From assembly GCF_905147045.1 (NCBI RefSeq), contig NC_065916.1, positions 3,128,561 through 3,192,560 on the forward strand: 64,000 nucleotides of DNA. Direction: 5' to 3'. Origin of the DNA: Nymphalis io. Its lineage: Eukaryota > Arthropoda > Insecta > Lepidoptera > Nymphalidae. Made by a program: the position numbers and the translations under genes. Shown piece by piece: positions 10,701 to 25,700 of the stretch. Under the pieces are notes generated by a model. The model had not been told where the DNA came from, ran no database searches, and was given only the letters and a program-made list of their open reading frames with translations. Every line of letters starts with the position of its first letter. The first letter of the stretch is position 1.

Positions 10701-13700
10701 CAATAAATAGCATTCACTACCGCAAACATTTATTTTGATATTTATATGTATATACTCTTCAATTGCTGTAGAGGACCAGATCTTCCCCACAGACTATATT
10801 AGTATTATTATGATAAAATAGCAATAAAAGTAACAATCAGTGAATATTCCATTGCTAGACTAAGGTTTGTAGCTTATTCCACCACGCTGCTCCACAAAAG
10901 GTTGGTGGATAGCAATAAGCGATAGCTTAATTTCAGAAAATATGTTTAAACTTAGAGCTTACCTACTGCGGTTAGGAGAGCCGCTGAACACGCTGGTCGC
11001 CGCGGTGAGGCTGCTGTGACGCGGCGCGCACGACGAGTGCTGGCTAGATGCGGCCGAGTACGAGCTGAACAAAGACATGTCTTATTCTTATGTATAAAAA
11101 CAACCTATCATTGCGGCTTGGAGGATACATATATAGGCAGATGTTCATTCGATACACGAAGGTTTCCTCAAGACGCTTTTCCCTGCGACCGAGCACAATA
11201 TAAATTGTAAGCAAGCTGGGCTTCCGTCAATATATTCTTAGCTACAGAAGGAATTCTTATGGTAACGTCAAAATATATTTATAACAATGTACTTTATAAA
11301 TGTTGCCTAGCGGGTTCTTAGTTAAACACTCATTTTCTCAAATGTTCTTTCTTTCTTTTCATATAAGCTGAAGAATTAAGCATATGATATATGAAATTTA
11401 GCTGGCACGCCATTTCAGTCCTACCTTTTTATTATATAAAATAATTTTCACCTGTGTCTCGGTGATCCCTGGACTACGTCATCATCACTGCGCGCGCCGG
11501 ATGTATGTGAGCTGTAGCTCTTCGGAGAACTCTTCAATTCGGACGTGGATTTGTTCTTCTTAAACTTCAAGCCCGTATTCTTGATCGAGTCTGTGTGGGA
11601 CTCTGCGTATTTGACTGGCGTGGAGTGTGACGAACTGTCGCAGACTGACTCCCTGCCTCCAAAGACCTGGATGGATTGAGGTGGAACACTAAATTGAGAA
11701 AAATACATCTCAAATCGTATTGTTGATCTTGTACCTAGTATCTGTGTTGATTACTTTTTACATACTCTTACCTCCAAGCCAAATTATTTTCACTGTTTAT
11801 TTACATCCAGTTCTAATATACTTAATCATATGTACTTAAAGAACCAAATCTGAAAGAGTAATTACACACTTTTTTCTTATAGTGGTTCTCGTAAAACAAA
11901 CTTAGAAGGTAGCTTAATTAATAGTAAACTAAAAAAACTTTAAATTTATTACAAAGGTCAAACTTACATTACTCGAATTGACTTAAGTTACTTGTTGGTA
12001 AGGATTTGTGCAAGCACGTCCGGGTAGGTATCACCCTCTCATCAGATATTCTACTGCCAAGAAGCCTTAGCTTCTTTATTTTTTTCTTTATTCTTTATTA
12101 ACCTTAGTTAATATTGTTGTGTTCCAATTTCAAAGGAGATTGAACCAGTGTAATTACAGTCACAAGGAACATAACACCTTAGTTCCCAAGGCCGGTGGTG
12201 CATTGATGATGTAAGGTATGGCTACAATTTCTTGCAGTGCCATTGTCGATACGCGATAGTGACCATCGCACCATCAGGTGGCCAATTTGCTAGTCTGCCT
12301 ATCTATGTAAATTTAAACGATAGGTGGTGAGGCTTACCCGTATAGCATCAGATACGAGCGGTTCGCAGCAGCATCCATCTTCGTAGTAAAGCGCCGTGAA
12401 CTTGTTTTTCAGCCACGCGAGACTTCGGTCTGCGAGCTTTGTCTGACTTATCAAGGCCTTTATGACAAAGTGGAGGCCGACCGCCCACACCCTGAAAGTA
12501 AACGATAACAACAAATAATTTTTTTTTTTTTATTAATATAAATCTATGTATAAATATTTTAGTAATACTAGGTATTACTATATATATGTATTTTATACGA
12601 ACATATAATTAACGTACGATACGTTCATTAGGTAGTTAGAGATGTACAATCTTAATCGAAAAATTGGAAAGTCTGACTATTTTATAACAAATATTTATAA
12701 TTTAGTTATTTATTTAGGATCTCAGGATAGGAGTCTAAATGGTTATTAAGACTATGTTTGCAAATATGATTTTAAGTACATATTACAAAACAAAATATAA
12801 AAATTATTAAAATAACAATAGAAATGAAATCACGAAAATATTAGTAAAAATATAACTCAAAACAAACATTCTATATTGAAACAGAAATTTTTGAGATAAA
12901 GTTTTAACTTAGATAATTCTGAGGTATATAAAGCTAAGCCAGCGAGCTGTTTAGAAAGCGTATTATATAGTATATCCTGGGCAAAGCCGAATAGTGTCCA
13001 TGATTTGTATTATTATAATTTGAAGAAATATATATGACCGAGGGTTTTAGAGTTTTGGGGCTTAGTACATGTATCTGTATGTATGTACATGTAAGTCGAG
13101 ATGGCCCAGTGGTAAGAACGCCTGAATCTTATCCGATGAACGTGGGTTCAAACCCGGGCAAGCACCTCTGAATTTTCATGTGCTTAATTTCTGTTTATAA
13201 TTCATCTCGTGCTTTTCGGTGAAGGAAAACATCGTGAGGAAACCTGCATGTGTCTAATTTCATCGAAATTCTGCCACATGTGTATTCCATATAGCCGAGA
13301 TGGCCCAGTGGTAAGAACGCGTGAATCTTAACCGATGATCGTGGGTTCAAGCCCGGGCAAGCACCACTGACTTTTCATGTGCTTAATTTGTAATTATAAT
13401 TCATCTCGTGCTTTACGGTGAAGGAAAACATCGTGAGGAAACCTGCATGTGCCTAATTTCATTGAAATTCTGCCACATGTGTATTCCACCAACCCGCACT
13501 GGAGCAGCGTGGTGGAATAAGCTCCAAACCTTCTCCTCAAAAAAAAAAAAAAAAGGGAGAGGAGGCCTTAGCCCAGCAGTGGGACATTTACAGGCTGTTA
13601 CTGTACTGTGTATTCCACCAACCCGCATTGGAGCCGCGTGGTGGAATAAGCTCCAAACCTTCTCCTCAAAAAGGGAGAGGAGGCTTTAGCCCAGCAGTGG

Positions 13701-16700
13701 GACATTTACAGGCTGTTACTTACATGTACCAAACAGATAATAGAAAACATAGTTTTTGTTGGTTTTATAATTTAGATGAAAGAGCTTCTCTCAGATATAT
13801 CTATAAAAAACACAGTTTTGGCAAAGATTCTTTCTTTCTTTTTCTTTACAAAGTTAATTCAATTTTTAGGACAAAACTCGTGCCTGGTTTTGCATAGTTC
13901 TTTTTATAAGAGTAACTATGAAATTATGTAACTATAGATTCCAGATCGTTAGTAAGACAATTCTAAAGTCTAAAAAATACTTTGGGGGGTAAAATTAAGC
14001 ATATATTTACCTAAATGAATACGGTGGCAGCACAAAATGCACCGTTCTGTTATCACTCAAAGTTTTTCCGTACACTAATGATATGATATGCGGCCGTTGG
14101 CTGCACGTCTCGAGGCCATGTTTCTTTGCGCACGCGCAGAGCTCCGCGATGTCACGTGGTTCTAGCAACTTGCCTCCAAGACGCATGTCCTTCACGCATT
14201 GGAGGTCGATGAAGCTGTAAAAATACCAATTTAAATTCGTCTCCTTGTTGTTCATATATTATTTAATAGAGAAAAAATATGGCGACAAGTCTGTGCTAGA
14301 ATTTACTGCAAATTTGGGATGAATCATGAAATTATTTTAATCTATAAAATCGTTTGCAATGATAGAGTTCTTACTTATACTATAGTTAATTTATTCTGGT
14401 GGTAGAGCTTTGTGCAAGCTCGTCTGGGTAGGTACCACCCACTCATCAGATATTCTACTGCAAAACAGCAGTACTTGGTATTGTTGTGTTCCGGTTTGAA
14501 GGGTGAGTGAGCCAGTGTAATTACAGGCACAAGGGACATAAAATCTTAGTTCCCAAGATTGGTGGCGCATTGGATATGTAAGCGATGGTTGACATTTCTT
14601 ACAATGCCAATGTCTAAGGGCGTTGGTGACCACTTACCATCAGGTGGTCCATATGCTCGTCCGCCTTCCTATTCTCTAAAAAAAAAAAAAACTTCTGATT
14701 ATGTATTACACATTTTGGAAAAAGAGTAACGTCTGAGTTTCTTGCCGAGTTTTCTCGATAGAATCTACATTTGGTTACATTTCTATCAACCGCTGGTAGT
14801 TTTGCATCGATTAAATGCCGTCATCAATTAAGTGAAACCGAGATGGCCCAGTGGTAAGAACGCGTGAATCTTAACCGATGATCGTGGGTTCAAGTCCGTT
14901 CAAGAATTTTCATGTGCTTAATTTGACATCTCGTGCTTGACGGTGAAGGAAAACATCGTGAGGAAATCTGCGTGTATCTAATTTCACTGAAATTCTGCCA
15001 CATGTGCATTCCACCAACCCGTATTGGATTAGCGTGGTGGAATAAGCTCCAAACCTTCTCTCAAAAAGGGAGAGGAGGCCTTAGCCCAGCAGTGGGAAAG
15101 TCACGGGCTGTTACTGTAAGTGAGGACAAGTGCCTGTTATAGTCCACTTGAATATAGAATATTTTGATTTTTTTCAGTCTTCTTAAAACGATAGAAGTGA
15201 CCAGTCCAACATTTAGCGTGTTCTAAGTGCTTTGTGCTATAATGTGTATGTTGCCTTACTGTATTTGAGGTACCACTTCTTTTTTTATTTTATCAACTGT
15301 TTGCTATAACCAACAATATACACACAGATACGTGTGTATATTGTTGGTGATCTTATAAATAAATAAATAAGTCTTCTCAAAACGATAGGAGTAGTCACCG
15401 CACAAAACACTTAATATTCCCAGAGGAGCACAAATTAAAACCAGTGATATTTTCTAATTTGAACATATGGCTTGGAATTTATAAGTCATATTAATAGAAA
15501 CGCAATTACACCTTGTATTATTAAAACAGTTCAACGATAGCGCGATTTAAAATACTACTAACGCCATCTATTGGTGAAATATGTTAAATATATATGAATA
15601 TAGCTAAAAATAAATTTAATAAAATATACAACAAGTAAATAATATTGTGGCATTAATAAGTAGACTCCCCTCTTACTACTCACCCCTCCTCCCCGACCAC
15701 ACCAGCTTCATTTTCGTGCACCAAGTTTCCAGAATATTTAAGGGGTATGATTTCCTCGGGGTTGTATGATAAGCTAATCTCAGGTTGCTGTACGTTTTCT
15801 GATGGGGTTTCACCTGAAAATTAAAAGCATTGTTGTTAACGAAATATCGACCATAATTAAGAAATATGGAATGAATACCGAATGGAATATTTTCACTTTA
15901 ATTTCTTATTTCATTTTATATTTTATTTCCAGTGATGCAATTAACAGACAAATATGTAATATATATTGCCAATGCGCCAACATCCATGGGAAGCAATACA
16001 GCAATGTAAAGTATTGATGTTTATTTCTTTTTTATTTATAATATAGGTAGGCGTACGGGCAGATGGGCCACCTGATGGTTATTTGTCACCACTGCCCATA
16101 GACATTGGCGCCGTAAGAAAATTTTTACATCACCAATGCGCCATCAACCTTGGGGACAAAGATGTAATGTCCCTTGTGCCTGTAGTTACACTGGCTAACT
16201 CACAATTTCAACCGAGATAAAACAATGCGACGTATTATTGTTAGACGGTAGTACAGTACCACTAAAGTCAACAGTAAAATATGATATTAACATAAATTAC
16301 ATACCGTGTTGTGAGTGTGGCCGGTGCGCTGTGCGGCACCACGTGAGCAGTGCGCACGAACGTTCTAGCCTTAGCTGAGCGAACGCGCCGCCCCACTCCG
16401 TCTCCCCCACTACACACGCGGTCCCGTGGTGTAATATCTGCAATAGAGAGATTCGTATGCTTAATACGACATTATAAATTAGTCTAGTGGCTAGATATAT
16501 GACGAAATTATCATTATTATTTTATATATAAAATTATTTACATTATATATTTGTAATATAGAAAGCTTTGAAGAGAGTTTCTAAGAGATTGCTTGTTGAA
16601 CAGTTCTCTTGTAGGAAATCTATTCAGATATTCTATTTATTGAAAGAGGTTTTATATAATACAATTCCACGCTCCGGCTCACGAGGGGGATTGTGATGGC

Positions 16701-19700
16701 AGAGTTACTTTTAGAAGTGATATACGATAAAGAGTATTTGATTCGATGATAATGGTGATTATAATGACGCAATATCTGGACCAACTATACCTGTAAAACG
16801 TGCCTGTCCATTCTCTCCCCGTTCTGCGGAGCAAGGGGGAACATAGTGACGCCATGATCATGAGGTAGGGGCTGTACAGGGCAATATCCTCCTCCTTCCA
16901 GCTCGTACAGAGCTTCGTTCTCAAAGTCTGAACCTGCGGTCGTCTGCGCTGGTTGCACGAAGACGGGCTCTTCGCATGATTCAATAGCTGTTCTAAAAAG
17001 ATAGGGGGTATTTTAGTCTTTTTATAAGTAAGACTGACCTATAAGTGTTGTTGAGGATTTTATTAGTTAAAAAATGATGTGTCTTCTTCTTTCCTATTTC
17101 AAATCAATAATGACAGAAAAGGACAAATCAGTGTTTAACTAAACAGCAGCTAAGCAAGTAGTTCGCAGTTTATTCAACGATTATGCTTGGTATTGTACAT
17201 GTTGTTACGAGCTACTCTATTCTAGTTACTAGCTCTACTGGTGGTAGGGCTTTGTGCAAGATCATCTGGGTGGGTACCATCCACTCATCAGATATTCTAC
17301 CGCAAAACAGCAGTACTTGATATTGTTGTGGTCCGGTAAATCTTAGTTACCAAAGTTGGTTGGCTATGTAAGCGATGGTTGACATTTCTACAATTCCAAT
17401 GTATAAGGGCGTTGGTGACCACTTACCATCAGGTGTATATGCTCGTCCGCCTTATTTTTTAAAAAAAAAAAGCTTGCGAAAAGCCGTTGTTGAAAATATA
17501 AAGTGATTTTTCGCACTGTACACAAAATACCACACATCTATATCGCTATATCGTTCACGGAGTTTATACTCTGGAGTATTAACTAATATTGCAACGATCT
17601 CCCTTGTTGTTTTTGTTGTTAACTCGCTATTATATAATACTATTTACTTTCGAGAACAGTTTTGAATTATGTAGAAACAACATATAACAATGCGTGTATC
17701 CTTTGTTTCTTCTACGAGCTCAAAGTATATAACGCACTTTTAATTAGCAACTTAACTACGTTCTTGGTGGTAACGCTTTGTGCAAGCCCGTCTGAGTAGG
17801 TGAGTGGTACTCATATGATATTCTACCGCTAAACAGCAATATTTTGTATTGTTGCGTTCCGGTTTAAACTAACAGAAACCACAAAATTCGACTACATTAT
17901 AAAAAATAAGTTTTTATGTATTGGTTATATATTCGAGAACTTTCTCCGATCAGTAGAACACATTAAAACTTATTTAATACGATACCACCTTAAATAATCT
18001 CCAAAGACGGGTGCCGTTGTCCTCGCCAGGCTGTATCGGTGCTGGTGGAAGCTCGCTATGTGGTCCATCACCGCCTGCGTCCGGTACACCTTCTCCAAGT
18101 TCATCAGACCCTCGGGCCCGACCCGTCGGAACTGTTCGCCTTCTTCATCAAATGATGCGATGTACTAGAGATTTCCATTAAACTTTAGTATTTGAAAGTC
18201 AGATTTAAAGTTCAATTTTGGATATTTGTTTTAATTGAATTTGTTTATTATTATATATTAATTTAGTGTTCGTTCAGTACAAGAATATACAGTAACAGCC
18301 TGTTAATGTCCCACTTCTGGGCTAAAGCTTCCTCTACCTTTTTGAGGAGAAGGTTTAGAGCTTATTCCACCACGCTGCTCCAATGCAGGTTGGGGGTATA
18401 CACATGTTGCAGAATTTCAGTTAAATTAGACATGCAGGTTTCCTCACGATGTTTTCCTTCACCGTCAAGCACGAGATGAATTATAAACACAAATTAAGCA
18501 CATGAAAAGTCAGTGGTGCTTGCCCGGGTTTGAACCCATGATCATCGGTTAAGATCCACGCGTTCTTACCACTTGCCTATCTCAGTAACAGAATATATTA
18601 TAAGTAATGTTGGTGACCCCGAAAATTATTTTTATTTATTCTATAAGCAATATTGTTCGTAGTTTTGAATTTTATATCTTCTTTCCATGGCAACCCTCTC
18701 TTGAAAAAACGAATGCGTTTAAAAAAAAAGTAAAAACGAAGAGAATGCTTAATCATTTTGTTTTGTTTATTATTTATAACAGTGTTCAATGTTTTGTTTC
18801 TATTATTGTTATGCAATGAGATCCCTATAGTATTTCGTGCAATCTTATCACAGATATTATATTTTTTATTCATATTAGCACATAGAGTTCATTTAATTAA
18901 ACCAACCTTAAACATTTGTAAGTTAATTTTTGACCTTTTAACGTAACCGATATTTCAATAAGGGCAAGCCTCGGCGCCTGCACTGCATTTGAGTGGCAGA
19001 TGGTTGGTATGCGTGCGGGCGACACAGCACCACAGTGTGTAAACAATAAAATGAATATTGTAAATAAATAATTAAATATGCTTATTTCTATTCATTCTAT
19101 TAGTATATTTAATATATTTTATAGTTTTTCATATTTGCTAATAGTTTTAGTTTTTAGTTTTAGATTTACAATTATCATTTTTAAAATGTAATATTTTAAA
19201 TTCGAATTTTATTATTTATAATGTTAGTTGTTACTTAGTTATATATTAATAATAATAATATCCCGGGACATTTTTCACTCACGGCCATCTGATCCCAAAT
19301 TAAGCTTGTACAAAGCTTGTGCTATGGAAACCAGACAACTGATATACTACATATACTACTTTCTTTTGTAAATACATACTTATATAGATAATTACACCCA
19401 GACTCAGAACAAACAGACATGTTCATGCACACAAATGTCTGTCCTGGGTGGGAATCGAACCCACAACCTTCGGCGTGAAAGGCAAGTGTTCTACCAACCA
19501 CGCCAACCGGCTCAATATTAGATGCTGTGGTTTGGCTGGAGGGAGTACACAGAAATATAAGTCTAGTGTAATGTGTAATGATCCTTATAAAATAAAATAC
19601 AATTGTCACGACGATTCCACTAATAAATTTCCGGAGTTTTCGCATTTGGAAATTGGTGTTATTGTTTTTACAACAGGAGAGAAAGCGTCGAAAATGCTTC

Positions 19701-22700
19701 TCCTGCCAAATTTAAGAAATACTTAAGGAACGCTTGTGTGCTAAAGGCATAATTCTTTAATATTCTCGTTAGAATCTACATTTCGAACCGGTAGCGCTTG
19801 ACGATTCAATAATATTTGTAAAAGTCTATTTGAATAAAAAAAATATTCTGATTTGAAAATTAGTGACTTTATGGATGATAGCACATCTTGGGAATGTAAC
19901 GAGCGCTTCCTGGCTATTTCTTGTTTTTTAATTTGTATGACATACACGATAAAAAAAAACCGCTGTATCTTTCGCCGGTTCTACCCAGATAAGAATCTGT
20001 TTCCGATTCTATGGTAGTTTCAAATTTGATAATCAATAAGTGAGTAATAATTCTATGTTGAATAAATTAGTTGAAGATTCTGGTAGACTTACCACCTGTC
20101 TGCTCGTCTCGGTGTACCGCGACTCCCGCGTGCAGCTGTCTCGTAGTGGGCTGGTGGTCGCGCCTTGGTCCACTCTCTTACAGCTTTCTCGTCTTGTGCC
20201 TCTTTTAATTGAAGATCTGTTGAAATTGACTGCTTTTTATTATTTTGTTGGAAAAAAGTTGGCATTTCTCAAAATGTATTGAGTGCTAAATATTTAACAA
20301 TTTGATAATTCCTAGAAGCTATGGTCAGCCATTTTTATAATATACAAAATGAAAATAAAAAGAAAGAACAAAATACACATTACAAATTTAAAACAAAAAC
20401 ACGCCGTCTAAAAGATTGTCCTGTGGCATTGTACCCAAGACGCTGCCACTATTGCCTCTCTGCACCGCTAGAGCTCTTGGGTCACTAGATGTGTGTGTGT
20501 GTGAAGTGCTAAATTAAAAAAATTATAATCTATAATACGCTATTATATTACTCTAGTATGTTCTTATTTACTTCTCTTATAATATAGGTGGAAAGGTAGG
20601 TGGGCCACCTGATGGTAAGTGGTCACCACCGCCTATAGACATTGGCGTGATTTTTGACAGTCACTGTTATTTTATCGTAAGACCTACATAATTAAACTTT
20701 CTCGTATTTTTTTTTATCATAATAACTATGCATGGAGGGTGAGTGAGCCAGTGTAGTTACAGGCACAAGGTAAATTACATATTTCCTAGAATTGGTGGCT
20801 CATTGTAAGGTAAGGGACGGTTTATGTGTCAAAGTCTATGGAGATATATTTTCAAAAAAATATATATCTCTATAATTTTTTTTTATATAGAACAGGAAGG
20901 GGGGCGAGCATATAGGCCACCTAATGGTAAGTGGTCACCAACGCTCATAGACAATGGCATTATAAGAAATGTTAACCATCGCTTACATTGCCAATGCGCC
21001 ACCAACCTTGGGAACTAAGATGTTATGTCCCTTGTGCCTGTGATTACACTGGCTCACTCACCCTTCAAACCGGAACACAACAATACCAAGTACTGTTGTT
21101 TTGCGGTTAAATATCTGATGAGTGGGTGGTACCTACCCAGATGAGCTTGCACCAAGCTCTACCACCAGCTTACCATAATCGTGTTCAGTATTTACCTGTC
21201 ATCCTTCACTGAGTCGCGCTTGGTGTCTCTCCTGTGCGTCGGCGTCACGGCGACAGAGTGGGTCGTCAATGACGGCGTCGCTGCCAGGATTTCTCTGGAA
21301 AAATAAATAAAAAGATCGGAGTTAACAACGTAACATGAATGAGTTGAGATAAATCACGTATTCTCAACGCGTGACTCATCTGAACATTTCCTCACGAGAT
21401 GCTTGGTACACACAAATTATGTACATGAAGATTTAATAGATAAATAAATAAATAAAAATCTTTTTTTAAATCGTTTTTGTACATCCATTCATATCTACTC
21501 TGGTACTCTAAACTAGGAAGACCCGTGTCTTAGGGGCCAGTGGTACTTGTGAAGATTTGAATCCGCAGCCGCAATCTTCGGCTAAGATATAAGATTAAGT
21601 GTTCTATCCCTTAGGACATCTTAGCTGAAGGGCTTCTAATATAGAAGAAGACTATCATGTTAGCTGTCTTTTTTGAGATAAGGAAGGACGATGGAGAGCA
21701 TTTCCACTACTCAAGGACATGTTTATTTTAACTCAAGGCAACTCACTAATAAGCGGGAGCGTCAATATTATGGTGCAATGGTTTAGTGCAATTACGGAAC
21801 AGCTAGCTATGTAAAAGTCGCCGGGTCGATCCTGACCCCTTGGTTTATTGTAATCACCATTCACAACACAAGCTTTATGCTTAAATAGAGGTATAAATAG
21901 GAATGTTAGAAATTTTCTTAAAATTAGTAATACCCATTTTTCGCATTGACTTGTTGCTGTTGGCCCAAATGACTTCGACAGTGTCAACGGGTGGATATTT
22001 ATTGAGGCAATACAGTAATACGCGTATTACTACTACGGGTTATACTGGTGGTAGGGCTTTGCGCAAGCTCGTATGGGTAGGTATCACTCATCAGATATTC
22101 TAACGCAAAACAGTACTTGGTATTGTGGTGTTTCGGTTTGAAGGGTGGTAGGGCTTTGTGCAAGCTCGTCTGGGTAGGTACCACCCACTCATCAGATATT
22201 CTACCGCAAAACAGCAATACTTGATATTGTTGTGTTCCGGTTTGAAGGGTGAGTGAGCCAGTGTAATTACAGGCACAAGGGACATAAAATCTTAGTTCCC
22301 AAGGTTGGTGGCGCATTGGATATGTAAGCGATAGTTGACATTTCTTACAATGCCAATGTCTAAGAGCGTTGGTGACCACTTACCATCAGGTGGCCCATAT
22401 GCTCGTCCGCCTTCCTTTACTATAAAAAAAAAAAAAAAAAAGGGTGAGTGAGTCAGTGTAATTACAGGCACAAGGGAAGGGAAGGGATAACATCTTAGTT
22501 CCCAAGGTTGGTGGCGCATTGGCGATGTAAACGATGGTTCTTATTTTTTACAATGCCAATGTCTACGGGCCTAACTCTCATAATCCGATCCGCTATCCAA
22601 CACGACCGGAAAGATTTCAGGTGCAGGATCAACGGCTTTACGTGCTTTCCGAGGCACGGCAGTGTACACACTTCCAACATCCAGACTCTGGGCTGCTACT

Positions 22701-25700
22701 GAGACTTTTCTAACAGAAAAACCGAATAACTTTTTATTGGCCCGACATGGGAATTGAACCCAGGAACTCCGGGTCTGCGGCTTTACATCAAGCCACTAGA
22801 CCAACGAGGCATGTACAACAAAGTATGTAGTGATAACATATTTTTAACACATATTATACATACAGTTAAGCTTTCAGCCCTTATTTTTCATGTAAAAATT
22901 AACCGGGCCAAATCTCACACTTCTGCTTGCGCGTAATATGATTAAAAAGTGGGTACAAAGTTTTCTCTTCACATATTAAATTTGATTCCCCAGTTAAGCG
23001 TAAAACTAATATTCGAAGTAAGTGCAAAACCCAAAAGAGCAGGATCGTACCTGCGACTTCTAATCGCGAGGCTGCCTTAATACCATTGAGCTATCGCTGT
23101 TCAATAACAAAACAAATATTTAAAACATCAAAGCCAAGAATAATTCCAGCCAGCCATTTATCTATGTCAAACTTGCGTAATTAACCCCTCTTGCCTAGGG
23201 GTAATTAACCCCCAGGTTAACCCCCCAGAGAATAAACTGTTGTAATTAAAAAATAACACATTGAGATGAGGCCACTCGACCGAGAGCATGTGTGTGATTA
23301 ATATCTACATGGAGCTGTTGTTACCACTATATTTTAATTAAATAGAGTCAGTTATTTTAAAAGAAAATATTATTAATATAAAAAAGTAACGGACTGTGAA
23401 TGTCCCACTGCTGGGCCTGAAAACCTCCTATCCTTTTCGAGGAGAAGGTTAAGAATTCCACCACGCTACTATTTTGCGGGTCAGTTACTACTATAAATTA
23501 TTTTGTCCAGAAGATAAATTGGTAAATGAGAACTCTAAATATAAATAAATTATATGCTGAACTTAATCAAATTGAAATTTATTTATAATTTGTAACTAAA
23601 AAATTTAGTTCAGTCTTAACAACAAAACAAAATGCTTGCCAATAATAAGAAACACACTTATATTATTAACTTTTGTATATCGAACCTTAAATGGCCTGGG
23701 AAATCTACTAACAAATTCTCACTTTACCGCAATCGAATCGAAGCGTAATCGTTGTCGTTTATCCGTTTTCCTATTCTTTAATTTAATTATCGACTTTGGC
23801 CATAGAAGTTAACAATTACGTTTGGTTTTGACACAACGATATATGGTAAAATCATATCGGTTCGGTTTCGATCCGAATCAATATAGAGTCAAAGTTGGGT
23901 TGAAATTGAATCGGGAACGCATCGTAATAGTAACAGTCTAGTCTAGTCTAGTAAAGCAGTGAATGTCCCACTGCTGGGCTAAGGCCTTTTTTCCATTTTT
24001 GAGGAGAAGGTTTGGAGCTTATTCCATCACCTTCCTGTTCTTTCATGTTTTCCTTTTGAGATGAATTATAATCACAAATTAAGCACATGAAAACTCAGTG
24101 GTGTTTGCCCGGGTTTGAACCCACGATCATCGGTTAGGATTCACGCGTTCTTACCATTGGGCCATTTCATCGTAATCGTTATAAATTAGTAGAATTGGGT
24201 TCTAGAAGAAATATGTTTTACACACGTAAAGACAAACAAAAATTGAAATAAAAATGCTTAAGGTAATGTCAGCTCAAAGTCATTCGCAATAGTTAGCTAG
24301 GTATATCCACGGAGTGTAGTGCATGGGTAATATGTTAGTGGTTTTAGGACTTTATTTTTAGCTTTTAACAATATTTTAACAAAAATGTTTTTTAAATCTC
24401 ATAATAAATACACGTGGTAGGCATTTCTTACTAAATACATAACGTGACTTAAGAATAAATATATTAAGAAATTGCCCTAGTATATAGTGGCGTAGCTATA
24501 ATAGGAAAGGCGCACTAGGCCCCCTAAGATGAGGGGGTTCTAACTATACTGATATCACAGAAAGATACCTCAATTTTATTGAAGTGAAAACTTCTTTAGA
24601 CGCGTTGCGCTGGTTTATCGTAATGCATAGACTCGTGGCTCCGCGTCACCGACATGCACAATAATTTAACTATTGCGGAAATTAATGAGGATGATAGTGA
24701 TTGAAATGTATGTAAATAAAAATTATATAAGCAAATTTTATCTATTATTTATTTAAATAAAGCTGTTTTAATATTTTGTATCGAGTTTGCGAAATACTGT
24801 GTATTTCGACGAATAAAAAGCTATATAATAAAAATGGATAGAATTATTACTTGGAGTGCCAATAGATGTGGAAATTGGACAAATATATTTAACAGTTTCA
24901 AGTTGTCACTTCTATCGGCAGTCCCTGTGAGTGCCTTTTTATTTATTTGTATAGACTGGTTTCCGCCCCCGTGTGAGAAGGGGGGAAATAGCCTATATCC
25001 TCTTCTGAAAATGTGCGCATTCATGATTTTGTTTCGACAACCTCATGTTGTAGTTAAAACATAAAAGCTTCACAAACAAACAAACTCAAACTTCATGTTG
25101 TAGCTTTCATAGCTTCACAAACAAACTCACTTTCACGTTTGTAATATTACTATTGGATGTTCATACGATATCGTCTCGGGTACAATTGGGAATAGGAGAC
25201 GAATATTTGAGACGCTTGGATGCTGTTTTCTTAAAACGATAACCGGGTCAAACTGTCGGTATATATCAATAGTAAATTTTTTATTGTCAACTTCAACGTT
25301 GTGTTATCGTAAGGATTGTTAGCTTATAATAAATTTTCACGGTTAAAACACTAAAGCGATTTTGATGAAATTTTAGTAGGAAGCAAGCTTGAACTCTACA
25401 AAAGGACATAGACTACTTTTTTATAATAATAATAATATCCTGGGACATTATTCACATACAGCTATCTTATCCCAAACTAAGCAGAGCTCGTACTATGGAA
25501 ACCAGACAACTGATATACTACATATACTACTTTTCTTTTGTAAATACATACTTATATAGACAATTACACCCAGACTCAGGACAAACAGATATGTTTATAC
25601 ACACATATGTCTGTACTGGGTGGAAATCGAAGACACGACCTGCGGCGCGAAAGGCAAGTATCTACCAACCAAGCCAACCGGCTCGTCTTATAACTAACAC

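Noticed and set aside
12338..12340. Donor one base earlier at PLC epsilon exon 11
   Set aside because: It would leave a non-GT intron start; CGG/GTAAGC is canonical and gives DAIR-VFGGR, matching the family.
15309..15348. microRNA precursor
   Set aside because: Arms are only 17 bp with a 6-nt loop, too short for a usual pre-miRNA, and it sits at a retroelement end.
24821..25064. Mirrored open frames on both strands
   Set aside because: No homology, splice context or composition signal; likely chance in a low-stop stretch.
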